64,000 nucleotides of DNA, taken from NCBI RefSeq assembly GCF_007362775.1, contig NZ_CP041692.1:2294001-2358000 (forward strand), read 5' to 3'. The DNA is from Microlunatus elymi. GTDB lineage: Bacteria > Actinomycetota > Actinomycetes > Propionibacteriales > Propionibacteriaceae. Below are positions 26,141-35,293 of the stretch, one piece after another. Numbering within the stretch: position 1 is the first letter of the stretch; each line of letters starts with the position of its first letter. The notes beneath the pieces are model-generated. The model did no database searches, was not told where the DNA came from, and saw only the letters and a list, made by a program, of their open reading frames with translations. The translations under genes and the position numbers were made by a program.

Positions 26141-26914
26141 TCAGGCTCGGTCATCGTGATCAAGCAACCGCATGTTGGCGTGGCCGACCTGCATCTCCAG
26201 CGGCTCGGCTCGGCCGCGAGGCTCTTCCCAGGCTTCTTGCCGGCCGAGAGCCGTGAGGTCGAGATAGGGGATGTGGTAGTGGAATCGTTCGATGCCGCGA
26301 CCGTAGGTGGAGTAGGTGTGGAAGACCTCGCCGTCGACCTGCAGGAACGTGCTGATCCCGGGCCATTCGCCGTTCATCGTCTCGGCCAGCGGGGAACCGG
26401 CCCGGATCAGTTCAGCCTTGGTACGGAAGTGCACCATCGGTTCGGCGACGCGGTCATCGATGGTTGCGTGGAAGTCGTAGTTGAAGTCGCTGCCGGCCGA
26501 CGAGTACCACGGGAACGTCCAGCCCATCCGCTCGGCGAACGCGGCGAGCTTCTCGTACGGAGCGCGGGACACCGCGACCAGCGTCGTGTTCCGCGCGTGA
26601 AGTTGGCGTAGCTTGCCGATGCCGTCGGCGGCGGAGGCGCAACTGGAACAACTCTCGTCCCACTCGGGGGCGAACATGAAGTGATGCATCACCAACTGTG
26701 GCCGGTCCTCGAACAGATCGAGCAGGCTCACGGTGCCGGTCGGGCCGTCAAATGTGTACGGCTTGTCGATGCGCACCATGGGCAGTCGGCGCAGGTCCGC
26801 GTTGACCCGGTCCTGCAGCCGGGTGAGCTCCTTCTCCTGCTCCAGCAGGCGTTTGCGTGCGGTCAGCCATTGTTCTGCCGAGACCACCTCGGGCAGGTTC
26901 TGCCAGTTCGTCAT
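26141..26914 (-). CDS. DUF899 family protein (thioredoxin-like)
   Basis: 257 residues from the ATG at 26914, preceded by AGGGGA at 6 nt; the frame runs further but without support. Typical DUF899 features are the N-terminal VVSAEQWLTARKRLL, LPMVRIDKPYTFDGP, HHFMFAPEWDESCSSCAS (CxxC-like pair), VAVSRAPYEKLAAFAERMGW and YSSAGSDFNYDF. The fold is thioredoxin-like; physiological role unknown. It runs in the same direction as the methyltransferase gene and lies 29 bp before it. Confidence 0.9.
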   Translation of the reverse strand: MTNWQNLPEVVSAEQWLTARKRLLEQEKELTRLQDRVNADLRRLPMVRIDKPYTFDGPTGTVSLLDLFEDRPQLVMHHFMFAPEWDESCSSCASAADGIGKLRQLHARNTTLVAVSRAPYEKLAAFAERMGWTFPWYSSAGSDFNYDFHATIDDRVAEPMVHFRTKAELIRAGSPLAETMNGEWPGISTFLQVDGEVFHTYSTYGRGIERFHYHIPYLDLTALGRQEAWEEPRGRAEPLEMQVGHANMRLLDHDDRA

Positions 26915-27175
26915 CGTTTTCCCCTGTTCCTGCAGCAACCTTCGGCAATCACGCCTCCGGTTGTGCTCGGTCGGTCGGCCACTCTGTCGCGGCGGCGTGC
27001 TTGTCATCCTGTCTCGGCCCACCGACATTCGCCGCCCAATATGCCGCCGCGGGCGACGCTCTACTGGCTAAGGTCGGCGGTGACCTACCAGCCAGCAGAA
27101 TGACCGAGATGTTCGTCGCCGTACCCGTCCCGGGAGCCGGTGAGACGGTGCCCGGAGCTACTACCAGCACTCCGG

Positions 27176-28297
27176 CACTATCCGGCGGACGGAAAGCCTG
27201 CTCAGGTGTTGATGCATGCGATCAGCGACGACCTGAGGTCGTGGACCAAAGATCGCCGGCGAGTTGGTTGCGCCACAGCCGGGCTACGACCCCGACAACT
27301 GGCGCGATCCGTTCGTGCTGCGGGACGAGGACAACGACCGCTGGGTGATGATTCTCGGTGCCCGGCAGCGATCCGACCAGCGAGCGGTGACCGGCCGTAC
27401 GGTGTGGCTGACCTCGACCGATCTTGATCACTGGGACTTTCGGGGCGACTTCTGGGCACCCGATCTCTACACCATGCACGAGATGCCGGATCTGTTCCGG
27501 ATGGGGGATCGCTGGTATCTGCTGACCACCGAGTACAGCGATCGCAGCAAGACCGGCTATCGCAGCAGTGAGAGTCTGCACGGCCCGTGGACCGCCCCGA
27601 TCGACGACGCCTTCGACGGACGCGCCTACTACGCCGCCCGGTCGGCATCCGACGGTGATCATCGCTACCTGTTCGGCTGGGTACCGACCAAGGAGCACGA
27701 AGATGATCTTGGTGCGTGGCAGTGGGGCGGGACGCTGGTGGTGCACGAGGTCTACCAACGACCGGACCGCTCGCTGGGCGTACGAATCCCCGAAACCGTA
27801 CGGTGCGCGCTGCCTCGGACCACGCACTTGATCAACGAGCCGGTGCAGCTGAGTTCGCCGGACGGCCGATCCGGGCAGCAACTGGCCGACCTGCCGGACG
27901 GCGGCGCATTCTTGATCAACCTACGGCTGCGGCCGGAATCCCTGCGCAGCTTCGCAATTCGGCTGTTCACCGACCCGACCGGAACCGACGGGTACGCCTT
28001 CACCTTCCGGCCGGGCGAGCACAAGATCGACTTCGATCGGGTCCCCAACTATCCCTGGTACCGCTACGACAACCGGGGATCGGAACGTCCGTTCACCGTG
28101 CAGCCGGGCACAGCCTGGACATCGACATCGTGGTGGACGACACCATCCTCACCCTCTACGTGGACGGCGTCGCCCTCGACGTACGCGCCTATCAGCGCCC
28201 CGGCGCCGGGCTGTGGGTCGACGTGATCGACGGCAGTCTGCGGGTGGATCGGGCGACGGTGTCGATCTCTGATCGCGTTCGGCCCGGAGTCTCGTGA
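27176..28297 (+). pseudogene. glycoside hydrolase family 32-like gene, 5' truncated and frameshifted twice
   Basis: Similarity to GH32-type beta-fructosidases begins with PADGKPAQVLMHAISDDLRSW in one frame near 27176-27250. It shifts near 27250 to a second frame carrying APQPGYDPDNWRDPFVL (the RDP motif) and YTMHEMPDLF (general-acid Glu). It shifts back near 28108 for the end SLDIDIVVDDTILTLYVDGVAL, the C-terminal beta-sandwich. The N-terminal blade with the nucleophile aspartate (usually WMNDPNG-like) is not found in any frame upstream. Three defects make it non-functional. The 26915-27175 gap holds no other gene. Confidence 0.8.
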
Positions 28298-28315
28298 TCG
28301 CGTCCGGCGCGCAGT

Positions 28316-28774
28316 TCAGCTGATCGCGTTGGCTCGGGTCAAGATCAAGATGTCCATCCGGCCCTGCTGGACGATCTCGCCGCGCTGATTGGCCAGCCTC
28401 AGTTCGCGTTGTACGACGCCGGTGTTGCCCTTGCTGGTCAACCGGGTGCCGACGATCTCGACCGTGCAGGTGAGAGTGTCGCCGATGAAGACCGGGTTGG
28501 TGAACCGCCAGTTGTCGATCCCGAGCAGGGCCACCGAACTGCCCTCGAAGACCCCGATCCGCGAGATCAGCCCGAGGCAGAGCGATGCGCCGAGCATGCC
28601 GTGCACGATCCGCTTGCCGTAGCGGGTGTTGCGAGCGAACTCCGCATCGGTGTGCACCTGGTTGTTGTCCCCGGTCCAGGCGGCGAAGCTCATTACGTCG
28701 GCCTCGGAGATGGTGCGCCCCGGCGTGCTGAACTGCTGACCAACCGCGAAGTCCTCGAAGTAGTACGGTCCCAT
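28316..28774 (-). CDS. MaoC-like dehydratase (hotdog fold)
   Basis: 152 residues starting MGPYYFEDFAVGQQF. The hydratase motif is WTGDNNQVHTDAEFA (catalytic Asp and His), followed by RIVHGMLGASLCLGLI and the PVFIGDTLTCTVEI segment. MaoC-like proteins hydrate trans-2-enoyl-CoA thioesters in fatty-acid or polyketide metabolism. It stands alone between the broken GH32 gene and a secreted-protein gene. Confidence 0.9.
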   Translation of the reverse strand: MGPYYFEDFAVGQQFSTPGRTISEADVMSFAAWTGDNNQVHTDAEFARNTRYGKRIVHGMLGASLCLGLISRIGVFEGSSVALLGIDNWRFTNPVFIGDTLTCTVEIVGTRLTSKGNTGVVQRELRLANQRGEIVQQGRMDILILTRANAIS

Positions 28775-28808
28775 GCCGGCATGATGTCAGCCGGGCAGTG
28801 CCGGGGCG

Positions 28809-30137
28809 TCAGGGGCATCGGGGGACCGGAGCACTCCAGCTGCTGTTGGACCGGTTCGCGACGTAGTAGTCGCTGACCCAGCGGTTGTCGACGAGCCGGT
28901 TCCAGACTCGCGTCGTCTGCACCGTCGAGCCTTGCTGCTGACACATCACGTAGGCCAGCGCGCCGCGCGGCAAGGCGCTGCCGCTGCTCGGGTACGACGT
29001 GCCCGGTCCGGTGCGGGCGGTCAATGACGTGCCGGCGGTGACCTGGCCGGGATAGACGCAGCGGGGCAGTCCGGCGGAGAATCCGGTGTCGGACGGCGTG
29101 CTCGTGTAGTGGTCGCTGACCCACGCACCGGTGGTCAGCCGATTCCACACCGACGTGCCGCCGACCTTCTCGCCGAGGCCCTGGCAGATCACCGGCAGCG
29201 TCGCGCCCGACGCGTAGGTCCGGGTGATCGGGTAGGAGGTGCCCGGGCCGCTGCGGGCGTTCAGTGACGACGCACCGACGACCCGGTAATCGCGGGCCAC
29301 CGTCGCGACCGGTGCCTTGACGATGTCGCTGTCGATGTTCAGCTTCACGCCGCCGTGGGTCTCGTCATGATCGCCGCGATACTGCTTGGCTCGTTGGGTA
29401 TTCGCCCAGTACCCGTCGGGCGCCGTCGGCCAATCCGTGACCGTCGCCTTGCCGTCCCAGCGGGCCATCCAGACAGCGTCCGGCCGGGCGTAACCGGTCG
29501 AGTTGTAGGAGTCGGCGAGATCGCGGATCCCCGAGTCCTGGTGGGCGTAGACACCGGCCAGGTAGCCGACCTTGTGCAACGCCGTCGTCCACGCGGACAC
29601 GTACCGTCGGACGGCCGTCCGGCAGGAACTGTCGCTGCGGTCGTAGTGCTCCACGTCGGCGTAGAGCGCGCTGCCGGGCAGCAGGCCGAGAGTCTTCGCC
29701 TTGGTCACCGCGTCGTTGCCGTCGGAGGTGCCACGGGTGCCGGCATCGCTTGCGGTGTAGCGATGTGGCTTCGAGCCGACCATGCAGGACGGCTGGTAGC
29801 CGAAGTAGGTCGGCAGCAACTTCCAGCCGTCCGCGGTCACCTGCCGCACCCATGCCGCGGTCAGGTTGGGTTGGCTGCAGCCGCGGTTGTTGCCGCCGAA
29901 GTAGATGTTGACGATCGTGTACGGCGAGCTGCCGCTCCACGCGCTGAGGGCACCGGCCGACGGCGCCGTACAGGTGTCGAAACCCGAACCGCTGGTCGGC
30001 GTCGCCGCCGATCCGCTCGGATAGACCACCGGCGAATCCGGCAGGGCGTTGGCCGGGGCAGCCGACACGGCGAAGATCAGCACCGTAGCGGCTGCTGTCG
30101 CGCAGCCTCCGGACAGAACGCTGAGCCGAGCCGACAT
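28809..30137 (-). CDS. secreted DUF1906 (glycoside-hydrolase-like) protein with two C-terminal SH3-like repeats
   Basis: 442 residues. Signal peptide about 1-31 ends APANA. Residues about 50-265 match DUF1906, a TIM-barrel domain related to GH25-type fold and Tat-exported Rv2525c: GFDTCTAPS, NIYFGGNNRGC, YFGYQPSC, ALYADVEHYDR, GVYAHQDSG and AVWMARWDG. Two bacterial SH3-like repeats of about 75 residues follow, each with LNARSGPGTSYP or LTARTGPGTSYP. It probably binds and perhaps cleaves cell-wall glycan outside the cell. Several Cys pairs support an extracytoplasmic location. Confidence 0.9.
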   Translation of the reverse strand: MSARLSVLSGGCATAAATVLIFAVSAAPANALPDSPVVYPSGSAATPTSGSGFDTCTAPSAGALSAWSGSSPYTIVNIYFGGNNRGCSQPNLTAAWVRQVTADGWKLLPTYFGYQPSCMVGSKPHRYTASDAGTRGTSDGNDAVTKAKTLGLLPGSALYADVEHYDRSDSSCRTAVRRYVSAWTTALHKVGYLAGVYAHQDSGIRDLADSYNSTGYARPDAVWMARWDGKATVTDWPTAPDGYWANTQRAKQYRGDHDETHGGVKLNIDSDIVKAPVATVARDYRVVGASSLNARSGPGTSYPITRTYASGATLPVICQGLGEKVGGTSVWNRLTTGAWVSDHYTSTPSDTGFSAGLPRCVYPGQVTAGTSLTARTGPGTSYPSSGSALPRGALAYVMCQQQGSTVQTTRVWNRLVDNRWVSDYYVANRSNSSWSAPVPRCP

Positions 30138-30198
30138 GACGAACCCCCGTGTGAGAGCTCAGTCTAGATCGGCGCGCCCGATGGCGTCGGCGTTCAGC

Positions 30199-30217
30199 AC
30201 ACAAACTCGATTTGTGT
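30199..30217. promoter_or_regulatory. 19-bp palindrome upstream of the DUF1906 gene
   Basis: ACACAAA (30199-30205) and TTTGTGT (30211-30217) are perfectly inverted around CTCGA. It is A/T-rich against its surroundings and lies about 62 bp before the DUF1906 start, also 116 bp past the lon stop. It looks like a regulator operator; which protein binds is unknown. Confidence 0.5.
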
Positions 30218-30332
30218 CCTTGGCTGCGGCTGGATCATCGCCGTCCAGCGCGACGGTCCGGGATCGTCAACCGACCGACGCCGGTCCGGCAACTGATCAC
30301 CGGACCGGCGTGAAGTTGATCTTCGCTCGGCC

Positions 30333-32672
30333 TCAGGCGGCCTGGGGGTTCTGGACCGCGGCGGACGTTGCGATGTCCTCCAGCGCGATCGCCAGCACCT
30401 CGCCGACGTCGCCGACCGGGTGGATGTTCAGCGCCCCGCGCACCGAATCGGGCAGATCGTCCAGATCCGGCTCGTTCCGCTTCGGGATGATCACGTCGGT
30501 CAGTCCGGCCCGGTGTGCGGCCAGCAGCTTCTGCTTGACGCCGCCGATCGGCAGCACCTTGCCCTGCAAGGTGACCTCGCCGGTCATCCCGACCGTCGAC
30601 TTCACCGGTCGACCGGATGCCAGCGACGCGAGTGCGGTCACCATCGTGACGCCGGCGCTCGGCCCGTCCTTCGGCACCGCACCGGCCGGCACGTGCACGT
30701 GGATCCGGTGCTCGGCCAGGTCACCGGCCTGCCCGCGGGATCGCAGGTAGGACAGGGCGATCTGCACCGACTCCTTCATCACGTCACCCAGCTGACCGGT
30801 CAGCACCAGACCTGCCTCGCCGTCCATCTCGGTCGCCTCGATGAAGAGCACGTCGCCACCGGCACCGGTGACGGCCAGCCCGGTCGCCACGCCCGGGACC
30901 GAGGTGCGTTCGGCCGTCTCCGGGGTGAATCGTGGCCGACCCAGGTAGTCCTTCAGATTGTCCGGGGTGACCGCGACCGGCTGATGATCATCCGGCTCGG
31001 CAGCTTGGTCGAGCTGGACGGTCACCTTGCGCAACACCTTGGCGATGGCGCGCTGCAACTGCCGTACGCCGGCCTCCATGGTGTACTCCCGGGCGATCAG
31101 GCCGAGCGCCTCGTCGCCGATCTCGACGTCGGTGGGTTCCAGCCCGGCCTTGCCGATCTGGTCCGGCACCAGGTGATCACGGCCGATCGCGACCTTCTCG
31201 TCCTCGGTGTAGCCGTCCAGGGCAACGACCTCCATCCGATCCAGCAACGGTTGCGGGATGGTGTCGATCACGTTGGCGGTGGCCAGGAACAACACGTCGG
31301 ACAGGTCAAGATCAACTTCCAGGTAGTGATCGCGGAAGGTGTGGTTCTGCGCCGGATCGAGCACCTCCAGCAGCGCCGCCGCCGGATCGCCGCGGAAGTC
31401 CGAGCCGACCTTGTCGATCTCGTCCAGCAGGATCACCGGATTCATCGACCCTGCCTCGGTGATGGCCCGAACGATCCGGCCCGGCATGGCGCCGACGTAG
31501 GTCCTTCGGTGTCCGCGGACCTCGGCCTCATCCCGTACGCCGCCCAACGCGACCCGGACGAACTTGCGTCCCAGTGCCCGCGCGACCGACTCGCCGATTG
31601 ACGTCTTGCCGACGCCCGGCGGCCCGACCAGGGACAGCACCGCACCCGAACCGCGGCCGCCGATCACCGACAGGCCGCGCCGGTTGCGCCGCTGGCGTAC
31701 GGCCAGGAACTCCACCAGCCGCTCCTTGACATCGTCCAGCCCGGCATGATCGGCGTCCAGGATCTCCCGGGTCCGAGCAAGATCATCCGAGTCGTCGGTG
31801 CGCACGTTCCACGGCAACTCGAGCACGGTGTCCAGCCAGGTCCGGATCCAGCCGGACTCCGGCGACTGCTCCGAGGCACGCTCCAGCTTGCCGACCTCGG
31901 TCAGCGCGGCCTTGCGTACGTCCTCGGGCAGTGCGGCCTGCTCGACCCGCGTCCGGTAGTCGTCGGCGCCGTCGGGCTCGTCCTCGCCGAGCTCCTTGCG
32001 GATCGCCGCCAACTGCTGACGGAGCAGGAATTCGCGCTGGGTCTTCTCCATCCCGTCCCGGACGTCGGTGGCGATCTGCTCGGCCACCTCCTGCTCGGTC
32101 AGATGGTCCTTGGTCCAGTCGATCAGCTTCTCCAACCGGACGATCACATCCGGTTCGGCCAGCAGTTCGATCTTCTGGTCGTGATCAAGATAGGGGGCCC
32201 ATCCGGCCGTGTCGGCCAGCTGGGAGGGATCGGTGATCTTCTGCACCGAGTCGATCATCTGCCAGGCGTTGCGTTGCTGCAGGATCGACGTGACCAGGGA
32301 CTTGTAGGTCCGGCTCAGCTCGGCGACGCGTTCCGGGTCCTTGACGACGGACTCGACCTCGTGCACCTCGACCCACAGGGCCGCGCCGGGGCCGATCACG
32401 CCGGCACCGATCTTGGCCCGGGACTCCGCACGGACCACGGCGGCGGGCTGGCCGTTGGGCAGCCGGCCGACCTGTTCGAGTTCGGCGATGGTGCCGACGG
32501 GCGCGTATTGGCCGTCGGGTCGGGGGACGAGCAGCAGCCGGTCGTCGGCGGTCTGGGCTGCGTCCACGGCGGCCCGCGACTCCGACTCGTCCAGCTCGAT
32601 GGGGATCACCATGCCCGGCAGCACCACCGAGTCGGAGAGCGGGAGCACGGGCAGCTTCTGGATGTCGGTCAT
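30333..32672 (-). CDS. lon: ATP-dependent protease La (Lon)
   Basis: 779 residues. The N-terminal substrate-binding domain begins LPVLPLSDSVVLPGMVIPIE. The AAA+ module has Walker A GPPGVGKTSIG (about 349), GGVRDEAEVRGHRRTYVGA and Walker B NPVILLDEIDKVG. The C-terminal protease domain has the catalytic Ser in KDGPSAGVTMVTALAS (about 671) and Lys in GLTDVIIPKRNEPDL region. It degrades misfolded and regulatory proteins. A HAIR-type inverted repeat upstream indicates HspR heat-shock control. Confidence 0.97.
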   Translation of the reverse strand: MTDIQKLPVLPLSDSVVLPGMVIPIELDESESRAAVDAAQTADDRLLLVPRPDGQYAPVGTIAELEQVGRLPNGQPAAVVRAESRAKIGAGVIGPGAALWVEVHEVESVVKDPERVAELSRTYKSLVTSILQQRNAWQMIDSVQKITDPSQLADTAGWAPYLDHDQKIELLAEPDVIVRLEKLIDWTKDHLTEQEVAEQIATDVRDGMEKTQREFLLRQQLAAIRKELGEDEPDGADDYRTRVEQAALPEDVRKAALTEVGKLERASEQSPESGWIRTWLDTVLELPWNVRTDDSDDLARTREILDADHAGLDDVKERLVEFLAVRQRRNRRGLSVIGGRGSGAVLSLVGPPGVGKTSIGESVARALGRKFVRVALGGVRDEAEVRGHRRTYVGAMPGRIVRAITEAGSMNPVILLDEIDKVGSDFRGDPAAALLEVLDPAQNHTFRDHYLEVDLDLSDVLFLATANVIDTIPQPLLDRMEVVALDGYTEDEKVAIGRDHLVPDQIGKAGLEPTDVEIGDEALGLIAREYTMEAGVRQLQRAIAKVLRKVTVQLDQAAEPDDHQPVAVTPDNLKDYLGRPRFTPETAERTSVPGVATGLAVTGAGGDVLFIEATEMDGEAGLVLTGQLGDVMKESVQIALSYLRSRGQAGDLAEHRIHVHVPAGAVPKDGPSAGVTMVTALASLASGRPVKSTVGMTGEVTLQGKVLPIGGVKQKLLAAHRAGLTDVIIPKRNEPDLDDLPDSVRGALNIHPVGDVGEVLAIALEDIATSAAVQNPQAA

Positions 32673-32710
32673 GCCGGCTCCAACCGCGCCCGGGACGCCC
32701 GCATTCCAGG

Positions 32711-32731
32711 GTTGAGTCTGGTTCGCTCAAG
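32711..32731 (-). promoter_or_regulatory. HAIR element (HspR-binding site) upstream of lon
   Basis: On the - strand the sequence reads CTTGAGC-N7-ACTCAAC, matching six of seven bases in each arm of the HspR consensus CTTGAGT-N7-ACTCAAG with the exact 7-bp spacing. It is centred about 49 bp before the lon ATG. In Streptomyces HspR represses lon, clpB and the dnaK operon through such sites, so heat-shock derepression of this lon is expected. Confidence 0.8.
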
Positions 32732-32916
32732 GTGAACAGGGCGTCGTGGTCCGGCGGCCGATTCACCACGTACGGTGCCGGTCACGCCGCGCGGCGTCCC
32801 CGACCGGCGCGCTCAACGGTGCCAGAATCTGAGGCTGAGGAAGAAGGCCGTGCCGTCGGTACGGCCGCAGAGAACCTGACGGAGCCCCGTCGGAAAACGA
32901 GAATGGAGCTTTCGCC

Positions 32917-33504
32917 GTGTCGTTTGTAGATCCTGAGGCATCCGCCTTCGGGGACCTCGCCAAGAAGGTCTGGTACTGGCCGGTGATTCGCGGCGTGCTG
33001 GCGATCATCCTCGGCATCCTCGCCTTCGCCGCCCCACTCACCACCGTGGTGACGATCGCCATCGTCGTCGGCATCTGGTTCATCATCGACGGCATCGTCG
33101 CCATCGTTGACGCGATTCGCCAGCGCGGTTCCGGAGGCATGGCCTTCCACATCATCGTCGGCATCGTCGACCTCGTCTTCGGCCTGTTGCTGTTGTTCTG
33201 GCCGGGCAAGACCCTGCTGGTCTTCGTCTACCTGGCCGGGATCTGGGCGATCGTGCTCGGTGTGCTGGAGATCATCGCCAGCATCCGCAGCCGCAAACAG
33301 AACAGCGGCTGGATCTGGGGACTCGCGGTCGGCGCGATCGCCATCATTTTCGGCATCGTGGTCGCCGTGCACCCGGGCTTCAGCCTGGTCACCATGACCT
33401 GGATCATCGGCATCTTCGCGGTGGTCTTCGGCATCTTCTGGATCATCTTCGGATTCATGATCCGCAGTGCCGGGAAGAAGGCCTCAGCCGGTCAGTTGCC
33501 CTGA
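32917..33504 (+). CDS. HdeD family membrane protein (DUF308), first paralog
   Basis: 195 residues from GTG 32917, preceded by GGAG. Six membrane segments in three pairs give the repeated DUF308 pattern (VIRGVLAIILGILAFAAP, then IVDLVFGLLLLFWPGKTLL, then GIFAVVFGIFWIIFGF). HdeD proteins are linked to acid stress in enterobacteria, but most actinobacterial members are uncharacterised. A second paralog follows 160 bp downstream. Confidence 0.88.
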   Translation: MSFVDPEASAFGDLAKKVWYWPVIRGVLAIILGILAFAAPLTTVVTIAIVVGIWFIIDGIVAIVDAIRQRGSGGMAFHIIVGIVDLVFGLLLLFWPGKTLLVFVYLAGIWAIVLGVLEIIASIRSRKQNSGWIWGLAVGAIAIIFGIVVAVHPGFSLVTMTWIIGIFAVVFGIFWIIFGFMIRSAGKKASAGQLP

Positions 33505-33556
33505 TCGATCGACTTGTCCGATGGAGCTAAACCTGTAGATGACAGCTAAGGCGTGC

Positions 33557-33590
33557 CCCCGCCGAGCGGCCCCGATCGGGCCGGGCGGGG
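33557..33590 (+). terminator. GC-rich hairpin between the two HdeD-like genes
   Basis: Outer arm CCCCGCC pairs with GGCGGGG and an inner stem GGCCC/GGGCC encloses CGATC, spanning 33557-33590. It follows the first gene by about 50 bp and precedes the second by 75 bp, so it could terminate or attenuate between the paralogs. No U-run. Confidence 0.55.
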
Positions 33591-33664
33591 ACAGGTCTTG
33601 ATCCCTCGCTCCCCGCATGGGCTGCCCCGGATCGTGCAGAGAAACACGTACGAAAGGTGGCGCA

Positions 33665-34234
33665 ATGGCTGTTATCCAACCGAGCCATGAGTACGGCTCG
33701 ATCGCTCACAGGGTGTGGCCCTGGTCGATGACCCGCGGCGCGCTCGCGGTGATCTTCGGCATCCTCGGCTTCGCCCTTCTGTTACCGATGGGGACGATGC
33801 GTTCGTTCGCCATGGTGATCGGGATCTTCGCCATCCTGGACGGCGTTGCCAACGGCGTCGATGCGGCCCGCTGGCGCGGCAGCACGATGGTGCTGCGTGG
33901 CATCGCCGGACTGGTCGGCATCGTCTTCGGCGTGATGGCCCTGGTGATGACCGGTGTGACGATGACCCAGCTCACCTGGATGTTGGCGATCTGGGCGTTC
34001 GTGATCGGCGGTCTGGAGGTCGTCGACAACATCATCCAGCGCAGCTCGGAGCATCGTGACTGGATGTTCGGGATGATCATGGGTGGCTTCGGGCTGGCCC
34101 TCGGCGTGGTGTCGGTGATCGCGATGCCGTTGCTGACGACGCTGATCTGGTACGCGGCGGTTGCCATCATCCTGTGGGGCATCGCCGGTCTGATCATGGG
34201 TGCCAGCGAACGGCGACTCTCGCACAACGGCTGA
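33665..34234 (+). CDS. HdeD family membrane protein (DUF308), second paralog
   Basis: 189 residues from the ATG at 33665 with AAAGGTGG upstream. Six hydrophobic segments arranged as in the preceding gene, beginning WSMTRGALAVIFGILGFALLLP. The two proteins share the repeated WP-x3-RG-x-LA-[IV]-I-x-GIL start but are otherwise diverged, consistent with an old tandem duplication. Function unknown; a role in envelope stress is possible by family. Confidence 0.86.
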   Translation: MAVIQPSHEYGSIAHRVWPWSMTRGALAVIFGILGFALLLPMGTMRSFAMVIGIFAILDGVANGVDAARWRGSTMVLRGIAGLVGIVFGVMALVMTGVTMTQLTWMLAIWAFVIGGLEVVDNIIQRSSEHRDWMFGMIMGGFGLALGVVSVIAMPLLTTLIWYAAVAIILWGIAGLIMGASERRLSHNG

Positions 34235-34254
34235 TCCCTCTTTGATCCCCAACC

Positions 34255-34287
34255 GACCCGCGTCCGGCAACACTCCGGGCGCGGGTC
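34255..34287 (+). terminator. terminator hairpin after the second HdeD-like gene
   Basis: GACCCGCG (34255-34262) pairs with CGCGGGTC (34280-34287), with an inner CCGG/CCGG stem after one mismatch and a 7-nt loop. It lies 20 bp after the stop codon and 28 bp before the CDF transporter start. Confidence 0.75.
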
Positions 34288-34315
34288 GTGTCATGAGTGA
34301 GGAAGAATCCATCAC

Positions 34316-35293
34316 GTGAGTACTGACGTCGGCACCCAAGCAGAGTCGCCCGGAACCGAGAGTCTGCGTACGGTTCTGATCGCGTTCGCGGCCAACGTCG
34401 CGATCGCGATCGCCAAGACGGTTGCGGCGCTGATCACCAGCTCGGCCTCGATGGTGGCCGAGGCGGCACACTCCTGGGCCGACGCCGGCAACGAGATCTT
34501 CCTGATGATCGCCGACCGCAAGGGATCGCGGCACCGTGACGCCAGCCATCCGCTCGGCTACGGCCGCGACAGCTACGTCTGGAGCATGTTCGCCGCCTTC
34601 GGACTGTTCACCGCCGGCGCCGTGGTGTCGATCATGCACGGCGTACAGGAGCTGAGCGGCGACGAACCGGGCGGGCACTATCTGATCAACTACATCGTGC
34701 TCGGGATCGCCTTCGTCCTGGAGGGAACGTCCTTCCTGCAGGCGTTTCGGCAGGCCCGCGGCTCGGCCCGCCAGACCGGGGACGGGACGTTGGAGTTCGT
34801 GCTGTCGACCTCCAACCCGACCCTGCGCGCGGTGTTCTTCGAGGACTCGGCGGCGATGATCGGACTCGTCATCGCCGGCACCGGCATCGCGGTGCACCAG
34901 ATCACCGGGTCGCACATCGCCGATGCCATCGGGTCGATCCTGATCGGCATCCTGCTGGCCGTGGTGGCGATCGTGCTGATCAACCGCAACCGCAAGTTCC
35001 TGCTCGGTGAGGCGATCAGCCCCGAGCTGAAGAACGCGATCCTGACCGAGCTGCTCAGCCACCACGACATCGACCGGATCACCTACCTGCACGTGGAATT
35101 CGTCGGACCCAGCCGAGTCTTCCTGGTGGCCGCCGTTGATCTGGCCGGCAACCTCCGCGAGGACGACCTGTCGATCCATTTGCGCCGGATCGAACACGAA
35201 CTCGAGGAACGTGACGCCGTCGAGGAGGCGGTGCTGACCCTGGCCACCAAGGACGAGACGTCCCTCACCGTCACCGCGCAGGCGGGCCGGTGA
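34316..35293 (+). CDS. cation diffusion facilitator transporter
   Basis: 325 residues from GTG 34316. About six membrane segments. The metal site in TM2 reads AEAAHSWADAGNE (HxxxD) and that in TM5 reads FEDSAAMIGL, so the CDF quartet is present with His-Asp in TM2. The C-terminal cytoplasmic domain carries ITYLHVEFVGPSRVFL. It likely exports Zn, Co, Mn or Fe by proton antiport; metal cannot be fixed. The start has no strong ribosome-binding site. Its stop overlaps the next start by four bases. Confidence 0.92.
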   Translation: MSTDVGTQAESPGTESLRTVLIAFAANVAIAIAKTVAALITSSASMVAEAAHSWADAGNEIFLMIADRKGSRHRDASHPLGYGRDSYVWSMFAAFGLFTAGAVVSIMHGVQELSGDEPGGHYLINYIVLGIAFVLEGTSFLQAFRQARGSARQTGDGTLEFVLSTSNPTLRAVFFEDSAAMIGLVIAGTGIAVHQITGSHIADAIGSILIGILLAVVAIVLINRNRKFLLGEAISPELKNAILTELLSHHDIDRITYLHVEFVGPSRVFLVAAVDLAGNLREDDLSIHLRRIEHELEERDAVEEAVLTLATKDETSLTVTAQAGR

